From positions 186,227-250,226 of the forward strand of contig NZ_LMLZ01000021.1 of NCBI RefSeq assembly GCF_001422735.1: a DNA stretch of 64,000 nt, read 5' to 3'. A program made the position numbers and the translations under genes. Position 1 is the first letter of the stretch; each line of letters starts with the position of its first letter. Under the pieces are notes generated by a model. That model was given only the letters and a program-made list of their open reading frames with translations. It was not told the DNA's origin and made no database searches. This document shows, piece after piece, positions 43,746 through 51,483 of the stretch. The stretch is from Acidovorax sp. Leaf78 (GTDB lineage Bacteria; Pseudomonadota; Gammaproteobacteria; Burkholderiales; Burkholderiaceae_C).

Positions 43746-45227
43746 TCAAGGGCAGGTGCCGATGACGTAGTAGTTCGGACTGGTCTGCTTCAAGGTGTTG
43801 TTCACGAAGATGTTCCACAGCCCCATGCTCTGGTTGGAGCCCAGCGCGAAGGTGTAGCCGCCATACACATACGCCCGGCCGGCCATGGTGTGGGCGTAGT
43901 TGCTGGCGGTGGTGCAGGTGGCACCGCCGCCGGACGCGGCCAGCGTGGTGCCGGATGCAGCGGTGGATGCCGCACCCTCGGCACCGTTGGCGTCGGCGGC
44001 GCGCACCGTCCAGCTGTAGGTGGTGGAGGCGGCCAGGCCGGTGTCGGTGTAGCTCGTGCCGCTCACCGGCAGCGCGTTGACCTTGTTCGCATTGCGGTAG
44101 ACGTTGTAGCTGGCCGCGCCCGAGACAGCGCTCCAGCCCACCACCATGGAGTTGGCCGTGGCGCCCGAGGTGCTCACGCCCGTGGGGGCGGGCAAGGCCG
44201 GGTTGGTGGGCGGGTTGGTCGTGCCGCCGCCGCTGGAGACCTGGTCCACCATGGCCTTGATGGCGGCCATCTGCGGGCCGGACTTCTTGGCGTAGTTGGC
44301 GTTGTCGTAGCCCCACCAGTCAAAGCAGCTGTTGGTGGCTGCGGTGCTGGTCTGCGGGTAGAGCATCACGATGTTGTTGGTCTCGGCCCAGCGGTTGTAG
44401 CCGGTGTTGCGCACGTACTGCTGCTGCACGTCGCTGATGTTCTGCTTGCAGCCGTGCAGCACCACGTGCAGCTTGCAGGTGGCGGTGCCGCCCGCCTGGC
44501 AGGCCTGCGGAATGTAGGCCCAGCCGGTGGTGGCCATGCCGTGGTTGGTGATGAACTGGTTCTGGTTGAACTCGACGTAGTTGCCCGTGGGCAGCGCAGC
44601 AGTGCTGCGCGGGCTCAACGTGCCGTACAGGTGCTGCAGCATGGCGCCGGCCAGGTCGAAGTTGCAGTCGCTGATGTAGGGCGCGCCCTTGGTGGAGCAG
44701 CCGTTGCCGTAGTCGTCGGTGACCATGGCGTGTTCGGCCGCGATGTCCTTCTTGTAGACCACGTTGGCCGCGGGCACGAAGCTGTTGTAGTAGGTGCGCA
44801 GTGCGTCCATCACGCCGGTCTTGACCACGCTGTCGAGCGTGCCCGAGAACAGGTAGACCTTGGAGTTCTGCAGGTTGGCCACCGGGTCGATCAGGCCCTG
44901 GCTGGCCCAGGTGTTGGTGGTGCTCACCAGCGTGCTGGTGGGGATGCTGGCGGGGCTGGCCATGCAGCGCCCGGTGGCGTTGATGATGGAGCCTTCGGCG
45001 CAGTAGAACGGCCCGCCGGCGACCACGCCCGCGCCCTTGGCAAAGGTGGCCGAGTACGCCACGTGCAGCTGCACGGCCATGAAGCCGCCGGCCGACAGGC
45101 CCGACACGGTGGTCTGTGTCTTGTCGATCTTGAGTGCGGGGAGGTTGACGGCAGCGTGAGCGCCGCCTGATGCGCACAGTGCCAAAGCAGCCCCTGCTGC
45201 AGCCGCCCGGATGAAATTGAAAGCCAT
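43746..45227 (-). CDS. phaZ: Extracellular polyhydroxybutyrate depolymerase
   Basis: This 493-residue secreted esterase starts at MAFNFIRAAAAGAAL with a signal peptide ending near GAHAA. The lipase box GLSAGGF lies close to the N-terminus, as in type 2 catalytic domains. FSGTLDSVV holds the likely catalytic Asp and LHGCKQN the oxyanion/His region. A fibronectin type III domain (about 340-430, ending TYSWTVRAADANGAEG) is followed by a C-terminal substrate-binding-like domain (GRAYVYGGYTFALGSNQSMGLWNIFVNN). It degrades extracellular PHB granules to oligomers. The gene lies 163 bases after the first binding-protein gene, beyond a terminator, and before livG. Confidence 0.9.
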   Translation of the reverse strand: MAFNFIRAAAAGAALALCASGGAHAAVNLPALKIDKTQTTVSGLSAGGFMAVQLHVAYSATFAKGAGVVAGGPFYCAEGSIINATGRCMASPASIPTSTLVSTTNTWASQGLIDPVANLQNSKVYLFSGTLDSVVKTGVMDALRTYYNSFVPAANVVYKKDIAAEHAMVTDDYGNGCSTKGAPYISDCNFDLAGAMLQHLYGTLSPRSTAALPTGNYVEFNQNQFITNHGMATTGWAYIPQACQAGGTATCKLHVVLHGCKQNISDVQQQYVRNTGYNRWAETNNIVMLYPQTSTAATNSCFDWWGYDNANYAKKSGPQMAAIKAMVDQVSSGGGTTNPPTNPALPAPTGVSTSGATANSMVVGWSAVSGAASYNVYRNANKVNALPVSGTSYTDTGLAASTTYSWTVRAADANGAEGAASTAASGTTLAASGGGATCTTASNYAHTMAGRAYVYGGYTFALGSNQSMGLWNIFVNNTLKQTSPNYYVIGTCP

Positions 45228-45268
45228 GTTGTCTTGTCTCCAAATAATTTTGAGAAAGTCTGACCCAG

Positions 45269-45288
45269 CCTCCGTGTAGACCCGGAGG
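45269..45288 (-). promoter_or_regulatory. Hairpin in the depolymerase leader
   Basis: CCTCCG (45269-45274) and CGGAGG (45283-45288) pair around an 8-base loop, 42 bases upstream of the depolymerase start. It could affect message stability or translation; it is too short to be assigned a function. Confidence 0.35.
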
Positions 45289-45308
45289 TTCATGCATCAA
45301 TCCACTGG

Positions 45309-45330
45309 AAAAAAAGGGGCGGCCGCCCCC
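45309..45330 (-). terminator. Intrinsic terminator after the first binding-protein gene
   Basis: On the minus strand GGGGCGGCCGCCCC (a perfect palindrome, stem GGGGC/GCCCC) is followed by seven T residues. It lies 60 bases after the binding-protein stop and before the depolymerase gene, so it should make the binding-protein message predominate over the rest. Confidence 0.78.
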
Positions 45331-45389
45331 GCGAGGATGGATCCCCGCCGGACTGAACGGACGTCAGCCAGCGGGGCCACGCAAACCGT

Positions 45390-46589
45390 TCATCGCTTGT
45401 TGCGAATCGGCACTTGCATCTCTTCAGGCTTGATCTCGCGCACCAGCTCGGGCACGCCCCAGGCGAAGGCCGGGTCCACTTTGATCTTGAAGTGGTACAT
45501 GCTCTGCATGGCCTGGTGGTCTTCCTTGCGGAAGGTCATCTTGCCCTTGGGGGTCTCAAAACTCATGCCTTCCATGGTCTTGATGAGCTTGTTGGTGTTG
45601 GTGTCGCCCCCCGTGGCCTTGAGCGCGGTGACCAGCGCCATGGCCGAGCTGAAGCCGCCGGCGGTGAAGAAGTCCGGCGGGGTCTTGAACTCCTTGTAGT
45701 GCGCGGCCACCATGGCTTCGTTCACCGGGTTCTTGGGGATGCCGAAGTAGTAGTAGGTGGCGCCTTCCATGCCGGGGAAGTTCTTGTAGCTGGCCATGGC
45801 CGGCAAGATGTTGCCGCCCGTGGCGATCTCGATGCCGTAGCGCTTCAAGTCCAGGTCGGCGATCTTGAACGGGTTGCCGGCGCCGGCCCAGACGATCCAG
45901 ATGATCTTGCGGCCGGGCTGGTCTTTGAGCTTGTCGATCAGGCGCTGGGCACCGGCGGTGAAGTCGGTGGTGGCGGCGGGCAGGTATTCCTCGTGCGAGA
46001 GCTTGGCCTTCTTGATGGAGTCCTTGAAGGCCTTGACGCCGTCGCGGCCGAAGGCGTTGTCCTGGGCCAGCGTGGCCACCGTCACGCCTTCCTTGTCGAT
46101 CGCCACGGCGTTGGAGATGGCGTCCTGGCTGCTGTTGCGGCCGGTGCGGAAGATGTACTTGTTCCACTTGTCGCCGGTGATCGAGTCGGCCACGGCGGGC
46201 TCGACCAGCAGGATCTTCTTGTACTCCTCGGCCACGGGCAGCAGTGCCAGCGCAACGCCGGACGAGGTGGGGCCCACGGCGATGTCGGCCTTGTCGTCGG
46301 AGTACGCGGTGGCCAGCAGGCTCTTGCCCAGGTCGGGCTTGCCCTGGTCGTCCTTTTCGATGACGACGAGCTTCTTGCCATTGACGGTCATGGTGCCGCC
46401 GGTGGCGTAGTTCAGGCCCATGATCAGGCCGGTCTGGGTCTGCTTGCCATAGGCCTCCAGCGGGCCGGTCTTGCTGTAGATGTGGGCGATGCGGATCTCG
46501 CCGGACGACTGGGCGAACGCGGGGGCGGACAGCGTGGCGGCTGCGGTGACTGCTGCGGCAGCGAGGGCGACCAGGGTGCGACGGTGCAT
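45390..46589 (-). CDS. LIV-type ABC transporter substrate-binding protein (PHB block, first, sigma-54 controlled)
   Basis: This 399-residue periplasmic binding protein starts at MHRRTLVALA with AGGAGA upstream and has a signal peptide ending near APAFAQ. IRIAHIYSKTGPLEAYGKQTQTG opens the first lobe, with LAQDNAFGRDGVKAFKDS in the middle. It is of the peripla_BP_6 family. A sigma-54 promoter lies 34-49 bases before its start, with three repeated operator motifs upstream at the end of the activator gene, so it is strongly regulated. The nearest permeases are LivGFHM in the same block. The ligand is inferred to be a PHB product. Confidence 0.9.
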   Translation of the reverse strand: MHRRTLVALAAAAVTAAATLSAPAFAQSSGEIRIAHIYSKTGPLEAYGKQTQTGLIMGLNYATGGTMTVNGKKLVVIEKDDQGKPDLGKSLLATAYSDDKADIAVGPTSSGVALALLPVAEEYKKILLVEPAVADSITGDKWNKYIFRTGRNSSQDAISNAVAIDKEGVTVATLAQDNAFGRDGVKAFKDSIKKAKLSHEEYLPAATTDFTAGAQRLIDKLKDQPGRKIIWIVWAGAGNPFKIADLDLKRYGIEIATGGNILPAMASYKNFPGMEGATYYYFGIPKNPVNEAMVAAHYKEFKTPPDFFTAGGFSSAMALVTALKATGGDTNTNKLIKTMEGMSFETPKGKMTFRKEDHQAMQSMYHFKIKVDPAFAWGVPELVREIKPEEMQVPIRNKR

Positions 46590-46622
46590 GGCGATGTCTC
46601 CTTTGTGTTGATGCCTGAACAT

Positions 46623-46638
46623 TGCACAGTTCGTGCCA
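46623..46638 (-). promoter_or_regulatory. Sigma-54 promoter of the first binding-protein gene
   Basis: On the minus strand the sequence is TGGCAC-N5-GTGCA: six of six at -24 and four of five at -12, with GG and GC correctly spaced. It lies 34 bases before the start codon, downstream of a sigma-54 activator gene, with three TTCAGGCA repeats just upstream. Confidence 0.82.
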
Positions 46639-46689
46639 AGGTGCAAGCTGTTGATTTTCAAAGAAATTTTCTGAGTACCGCCAAGCCTA

Positions 46690-46751
46690 TGCCTGAAATC
46701 AATACAGTCAAATTGCCTGAATTTCAGACATTTGCCTGAAATTTATTCAGG
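46690..46751. promoter_or_regulatory. Three repeated activator sites (TTCAGGCA motif)
   Basis: On the minus strand TTCAGGCA occurs three times in 62 bases. Two copies are within inverted repeats: CTGAAATTCAG (46717-46727) and CCTGAATAAATTTCAGG (46735-46751). The last overlaps the activator's stop codon. Distances to the -24 element (about 55-110 bases) suit enhancer sites for the PAS-type sigma-54 activator encoded immediately upstream. Confidence 0.72.
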
Positions 46752-48251
46752 GTTTTCCAGACGTCCATAGAGCGTGGCGCGCGAGATGCCCAGCTGCCGT
46801 GCGGTGGCCAGCTTGTTGCCGCCATGGGCCTTCATGGCGGCGTGGATGGCGCGCTGCTCCAGCTCGGCTACCTGCTCGGCCAGGGGGCGCAGGTAGCGCG
46901 ATTCATCCTCGGCCTCCACCACCACGGCGGTGGTGTCCTGCACGGGTGCTGCGGGCTCCACGCCGGCCTCGCGCAGCACGCGCTCGAGCTGTGCGGCATC
47001 GATGGACTGCGAGTCCGAGCGCATCACCGCCTGCTCCAGCACATTGCGCAGCTCGCGGATGTTGCCGCGCCAGGGCTGGCCGGCCAGCAGGGCCAGCGCG
47101 TCGGGCAGCAGCTCGGGCGGGGGCGTGCCGTTGCGCAGCGCCAGGTCTTCGCCCAGGGCTTCGACCAGCGCGGGGATGTCGCTGCGCCGCACCCTGAGCG
47201 GCGGCACGCGCACCGGCAGCACGTGCAGGCGGTAGAACAGGTCTTCGCGGAACTTGCCTTCGCGCACCAGTGCGGCCAGGTCGCGCGACGTGGCGGCCAG
47301 GATGCGCACGTTGAAGGGCACGAGCTTGTTGGAGCCCAGGGGTTCGATCTCGCCTTCCTGCAGCGCCCGCAGCAGCTTGGCCTGCAGGCTTTGCGGCATG
47401 TCGCCGATCTCGTCGAGGAACAGCGTGCCACCATCGGCCAGCTTGAACTTGCCGTCGCGGCCCTTGCGGTCGGCGCCGGTGTAGGCGCCGGGGGCCACGC
47501 CGAAGAACTCGGCCTCCAGCAGGGTGTCGGGCACGGCGGCGATGTTGACGCTGACGAAGGGGCCGCCCGCGCGGCTGGACGCCGCGTGGATGGCGTGGGC
47601 CAACAGCTCTTTGCCGGTGCCCGTCTCGCCCAGCAGCAGCACGGGGCTTTGCGACTGCGCCGCGCGCCGCGCCTGGCGCTTGACCTCGGCGGCGGCGGGG
47701 CTCGATCCGATGAAGCTGGCAAAGGTGTACTTGGAGCGCCGCTCGCCATCGCCCGCCACGGCCAGGCTGCGCCGGCGCTGGCTGGCCAGCTCGCGCCGCG
47801 CGTCGTCCAGGTCGCGCTGCAGCAAAGCGAACTTGCTGATCAGCGGCTGCAGCGTGGTCTCGGGGTGGTCGAACAGCACGATGCCGATGGCGCCGATCAC
47901 GCGGTCGGCGTCGTCGCGCAGCGGGATGCGGCTGACGACGAAGGTGCCGGCCTTGTTGGTCAGCAGGTCGATCAGCACGGGCTGGCCGGTCTCCAGCACG
48001 CGGCGCATCTGGGTGTTGGGGATCACCTCTTCGACCGTGCGGCCGACGAACTGGTCGACCGACGAGAACCCCAGGTCGGGCAGAAAGCGCTGGTACCCCT
48101 CGTTGACCCACACGATGCGCCCGCTGCGGTCCACCAGGAACATGCCCTGGCTGACGCTGGAGAACAGCTGGAACATGGAGCGCGCCGCCAGTTCCAGAAT
48201 GCCCTGGGCGTCCAGCGGCAGGGCGGGGGCGTCATCGGTGAGCAAAGACAT
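46743..48251 (-). CDS. PAS-containing sigma-54-dependent transcriptional activator
   Basis: This 502-residue activator starts at MSLLTDDAPALPLD. A PAS domain (about 25-130, with FLVDRSGRIVWVNEGYQRFL) is followed by a coiled linker and a sigma-54 AAA+ domain (about 180-415): Walker A GETGTGKE, GAYTGA loop, Walker B LFLDEIGD, and a Fis-type helix-turn-helix ending NKLATARQLGISRATLYGRL. It has no receiver domain, so it senses a small molecule through PAS rather than phosphorylation. It is transcribed in the same direction as the binding-protein gene it probably activates, and its 3' end contains one of the enhancer repeats. Confidence 0.9.
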   Translation of the reverse strand: MSLLTDDAPALPLDAQGILELAARSMFQLFSSVSQGMFLVDRSGRIVWVNEGYQRFLPDLGFSSVDQFVGRTVEEVIPNTQMRRVLETGQPVLIDLLTNKAGTFVVSRIPLRDDADRVIGAIGIVLFDHPETTLQPLISKFALLQRDLDDARRELASQRRRSLAVAGDGERRSKYTFASFIGSSPAAAEVKRQARRAAQSQSPVLLLGETGTGKELLAHAIHAASSRAGGPFVSVNIAAVPDTLLEAEFFGVAPGAYTGADRKGRDGKFKLADGGTLFLDEIGDMPQSLQAKLLRALQEGEIEPLGSNKLVPFNVRILAATSRDLAALVREGKFREDLFYRLHVLPVRVPPLRVRRSDIPALVEALGEDLALRNGTPPPELLPDALALLAGQPWRGNIRELRNVLEQAVMRSDSQSIDAAQLERVLREAGVEPAAPVQDTTAVVVEAEDESRYLRPLAEQVAELEQRAIHAAMKAHGGNKLATARQLGISRATLYGRLENPE

Positions 48252-48328
48252 CCGCGGATGGTAGCGCGGCGGCGCTGGGCGGGGCCGCACCACCGCGGCG
48301 GCGGGTGCAGGTACTGCAAGCACCATTT

Positions 48329-48390
48329 GCTATACAAAATATAGCTGCTGGCGCTTTACCATCCAGCGCTAGGTGGCATTTTCATTCAAA
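48329..48390 (+). repeat. Dispersed intergenic repeat, copy 4
   Basis: The copy reads tatagctgctggcgctttac followed by catccagcgctaggtggc and a T/A-rich end. It overlaps the last codons of the DUF2325 gene, supplying its C-terminal LLNENAT and stop codon. Confidence 0.75.
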
Positions 48391-49136
48391 AGTGCAGATG
48401 CCTCGATGCCTCCGTCCACCCCCGCCGGATACTGCGACCGCGTCATCCGCAGCACCACCATGGGCTGGATCGCCGCGAGCACCTCAGCCTCGCGCACGGC
48501 CAGGGGTTGGTCTACCAGGATGCAGGGCTTGCCGGTGCGGCGGCAGTGGTCCTGCACGCGCCAGTACTGGTCGTGGCTGATGCAGCCGGTCTGGCAGATC
48601 ACCAGGTCGGCGGCGGCCAGGTTGGCATCCAGGGCCATGTGTTCTGCCGCCTCGACATCGTTGCGCACCATGGCATGGGGCCGGGGCTGAAAGGCCTGCG
48701 CCGCAGGCGGGAGCGGTGCGGCAGGCAGCGGTGCCGAAACATGCGCTGCGGCAGTGGCTGGCGGATGAATCAGCCCTGCCCTGTCAGCCCCTCCCAGCCC
48801 TTCCTGCACCGCCGCGCGCGCGCCTTGCGACGCTGCCTGGCGCCAGCGCAGGCACTCGCGCGACAAGGCGGTGATGCGCTCTGCCAGTTGGCCTATGTGC
48901 CGCGCCATGGCCTTGCGGCGGGGCAGCCCGGGGTGCGCAGCTTGCAGCTGCTCCAGCTCGTCCCGGGCAATGGCCAGGCGCGTGTCGCGCAGCACGACCG
49001 CCCCGCGCAGGCGCACCACCTCGGCGGTCAAGGCATCGATCTGCGCAGCCTGCATGGCGATGGCGGCGCTGCAGCGCTGTTGTGCGTCGCCCAGCTGGCG
49101 GCACAGCGCCAGAAACTCCTGCGGAAGTGAATGCAT
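48369..49136 (-). CDS. DUF2325 protein, probably iron-regulated
   Basis: This 255-residue protein begins MHSLPQEFLALCRQLGDAQQ. A long N-terminal helical, coiled-coil-like region (about 10-110) contains a Leu/Ala heptad-like pattern. The C-terminal domain (about 150-245) has the DUF2325 signature ADLVICQTGCISHDQYWRV, then HCRRTGKPC. DUF2325 proteins are cytoplasmic, of unknown function, and often Fur-regulated. A Fur-box-like sequence lies 15 bases upstream of the start. The last residues come from a dispersed repeat. An in-frame TTG five codons earlier is less likely to start it. Confidence 0.86.
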   Translation of the reverse strand: MHSLPQEFLALCRQLGDAQQRCSAAIAMQAAQIDALTAEVVRLRGAVVLRDTRLAIARDELEQLQAAHPGLPRRKAMARHIGQLAERITALSRECLRWRQAASQGARAAVQEGLGGADRAGLIHPPATAAAHVSAPLPAAPLPPAAQAFQPRPHAMVRNDVEAAEHMALDANLAAADLVICQTGCISHDQYWRVQDHCRRTGKPCILVDQPLAVREAEVLAAIQPMVVLRMTRSQYPAGVDGGIEASALLNENAT

Positions 49137-49150
49137 GCACCACCCTTGCA

Positions 49151-49169
49151 AATAAGAACTATTCGCATT
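49151..49169. promoter_or_regulatory. Fur-box-like operator
   Basis: AATAAGAACTATTCGCATT shares the AAT..GAA...TTC..ATT symmetry of Fur boxes (12 of 18 positions are self-complementary). It lies directly before the DUF2325 start. A check against a Fur matrix was not possible here. Confidence 0.6.
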
Positions 49170-49275
49170 TTATGATAGAATCATGCCTCGTTGAGCAAGC
49201 CGCCTGGTGGGGAGGGCATGGAAGGACGTCAGGGCCTTCGGTGTCTGGCTTGCGATGACTTTGCTGCTGACCCAT

Positions 49276-49307
49276 AAAAAAACCGCGCTGGGAGGCGCGG
49301 TTTTTTT
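49276..49307. terminator. Bidirectional intrinsic terminator after tctA
   Basis: AAAAAAACCGCGC pairs perfectly with GCGCGGTTTTTTT around a 6-base loop, giving A-run/T-run on both strands. It lies 31 bases after the tctA stop and before the Fur-box region, insulating the DUF2325 gene from the transporter operon. Confidence 0.9.
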
Positions 49308-49337
49308 GTTGGTGCAGACAGCCGGTCGGGTCTGGGT

Positions 49338-50843
49338 CTAACCCTGCGCGAGTGCCAGCTTGCGGGCAGCCCAGCGGCGTGCCAGGCGGGGCAGGATCAG
49401 CACGGCCACGACGATGATCATCAGCGTCAGCGAACCGGGGCGCTCGAAGAAGATGGTCCACTTGCCTTCGCCGATGGCGACCGCATTGCGCATCTGCGCT
49501 TCGGCCAGCGGGCCGAGGATCATGCCCACCACCACAGGCGCTGCGGGGAAGTCGAAGCGGCGCATCACCACGCCCAAGAGGCCGATGGCGTACAGCAGCA
49601 CCAGGTCGAATGCGCTCTGGCGCATGCCGTACACACCCAGGGTCGCAAATACCAGGATGCCCGCGTACAGGTACGACTTGGGGATCTTGAGCAGCTTGAC
49701 CCACAGGCCCACCAGCGGCAGGTTCAGGATCAGCAGCATGACGTTGCCGATGTACATCGACGCGATCAGCGCCCACACCAGTGCGCCGTTGCTGGTAAAC
49801 AGCTGCGGGCCGGGCTGGATGCCGTAGTTCTGGAACGCGCCCAGCAAAATCGCCGTGGTGTTCGACGTGGGAATGCCCAGCGTGAGCAGCGGGATCAGCG
49901 TGGCCGTGATGGCTGCGTTGTTGGCGGCCTCGGGGCCGGCCACGCCTTCGATGGCGCCGGTCGTGCCGAACTCTTCCTTGTGCTTGCTCAGCTTCTTCTC
50001 GGCCGCGTAGCTCAGGAAGGTCGGGATCTCGCTGCCGCCGGCCGGCACGGTGCCGAACGGGAAGCCGATGGCCGTGGCGCGCAGCCACGCGGGCCAGGAG
50101 CGGCGCCATTCCTGCTTGGTCATGTGCGTGCTGGTCAGCTTGTTCTGCGTCTCTTCGGTCTTGCCTTCGTACATCACGTTGTACAGGGCTTCGCCCACGG
50201 CGAACAGGCCCACCGCGATCAGCACCACCTCGATGCCGTCCATCAGCTCGGGCACACCGGCGGTGTAGCGGGCTTGCGCGGTCAGCTGGTCGATACCGAT
50301 CAGGCCCAGGGCCAGGCCGACGAACAGCGCCACCATGCCGCGCAGCGTGCTCTTGCCCAGCACCGCGCTCACGGTGGTGAAGGCCAGCACCATGAGCATG
50401 AAGTACTCGGGCGGGCCCAGGCGCACGGCGTATTCGGCCACCACGGGGGCGAAGAAGGTCACGAGCACGGTGGCGATGGTGCCCGCCACGAACGAGCCCA
50501 TGGCCGCCGTGGCCAGCGCCGCACCGGCGCGGCCGTTCTTGGCCATCTTGTTGCCCTCCATGGCCGTCACCATGGACCCGGCCTCACCAGGCGTGTTGAG
50601 CAGGATGGAGGTGGTCGAGCCACCGTACATGGCGCCGTAGTAGATGCCCGCAAAGAAGATCATCGATGCGGTGGCTTCCACCTTGACGGTGATGGGCAGC
50701 AGCATGGCCACGGCCACTGCGGGGCCGATGCCGGGCAGCACGCCCACGGCGGTGCCGATGACACAGCCCACGAAGGCCCACATCAGGTTGATGGGAGTGG
50801 CTGCAGTGATGAAGCCCTGCAGCAGAAGGTTCCAGGTATCCAT
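49338..50843 (-). CDS. tctA: Tripartite tricarboxylate transporter large permease TctA (second set)
   Basis: This 501-residue permease has about 10-12 membrane segments with [41 protein letters not shown] and [19 protein letters not shown], the TctA hallmarks. It ends operon tctCBA-2, which is divergent from a TctD/TctE two-component system, the arrangement known for citrate transport in Salmonella and Bordetella. A strong terminator follows the stop. Confidence 0.94.
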   Translation of the reverse strand: MDTWNLLLQGFITAATPINLMWAFVGCVIGTAVGVLPGIGPAVAVAMLLPITVKVEATASMIFFAGIYYGAMYGGSTTSILLNTPGEAGSMVTAMEGNKMAKNGRAGAALATAAMGSFVAGTIATVLVTFFAPVVAEYAVRLGPPEYFMLMVLAFTTVSAVLGKSTLRGMVALFVGLALGLIGIDQLTAQARYTAGVPELMDGIEVVLIAVGLFAVGEALYNVMYEGKTEETQNKLTSTHMTKQEWRRSWPAWLRATAIGFPFGTVPAGGSEIPTFLSYAAEKKLSKHKEEFGTTGAIEGVAGPEAANNAAITATLIPLLTLGIPTSNTTAILLGAFQNYGIQPGPQLFTSNGALVWALIASMYIGNVMLLILNLPLVGLWVKLLKIPKSYLYAGILVFATLGVYGMRQSAFDLVLLYAIGLLGVVMRRFDFPAAPVVVGMILGPLAEAQMRNAVAIGEGKWTIFFERPGSLTLMIIVVAVLILPRLARRWAARKLALAQG

Positions 50844-50855
50844 GGTGTGCGGGCT

Positions 50856-51374
50856 TTACAGCCATCCCGTGTTCGTGAGGCCGGGCAGATTGATCGCCAG
50901 CAGTTGGGTAAACATCCAGAACACCGGCGCGGCCACGGCCACACCGATGAAGAGGTCCTTGATCCAGGCCTTGGCGCCCAGATCGAGCCTGCCCTCGGAG
51001 CTCTTGAAGCCCCGCACCGCGAGCACGAAGCACAGCGCACAGCTCAGGATGAAGCCGATGGTGGTGATCAGCAGCGCATTGAGCAACAGGCCTGCGGACA
51101 CCCAGACGAAGCCCTTCCAGTGGGCCTGCTCGTCGCCAGACGCTTCTTCCAGGTCACGAAAGCCGCCCGTGCGGGCCTGCAGGATGGAAAGTGCACCGCA
51201 GAACACGAGCACGATGGCGACTACCCAAGGGAAGAAATTGGGGCCCACGCCGCCATAGCCCGCCTCGGAGCTGATGGAGGTGGCGCCCCAGGCCAAGAGG
51301 CAGCCCAGCACCAGAACGCCGGCACCGACCACGGTCTGCAAGCCCGTGGAGCGAGAGGAATGTTGTTGTGTCAT
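50856..51374 (-). CDS. tctB: Tripartite tricarboxylate transporter small permease TctB (second set)
   Basis: This 172-residue protein has four hydrophobic segments (about 16-36, 48-66, 95-125 and 140-160). The ATG at 51374 (MTQQHSSR) is chosen over a start seven codons earlier. It lies 12 bases before tctA. The identification depends on topology and position. Confidence 0.88.
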   Translation of the reverse strand: MTQQHSSRSTGLQTVVGAGVLVLGCLLAWGATSISSEAGYGGVGPNFFPWVVAIVLVFCGALSILQARTGGFRDLEEASGDEQAHWKGFVWVSAGLLLNALLITTIGFILSCALCFVLAVRGFKSSEGRLDLGAKAWIKDLFIGVAVAAPVFWMFTQLLAINLPGLTNTGWL

Positions 51375-51398
51375 GTTTTTATTCCGCGAAAACAACGA

Positions 51399-51418
51399 CA
51401 GGGCTGCATGGAGCCCTG
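51399..51418 (-). promoter_or_regulatory. Intercistronic hairpin between tctC and tctB (second set)
   Basis: CAGGGCT and AGCCCTG are exact complements with a 6-base loop, in the 109-base gap between tctC and tctB. It occupies the same relative place as the hairpin of the first set and may lower expression of the permeases relative to TctC. Confidence 0.55.
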
Positions 51419-51483
51419 AATGGCGCGCTGCCCGGTGCGGCGGCGCAGCGCAGTGCGCGCGCCGCCCCCGGGCGTGCAGCCGG

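Noticed and set aside
49170-49275. A possible small gene or RNA between the Fur-box-like site and the terminator
   Set aside because: No open frame with a start and ribosome site; no conserved fold could be seen by eye.
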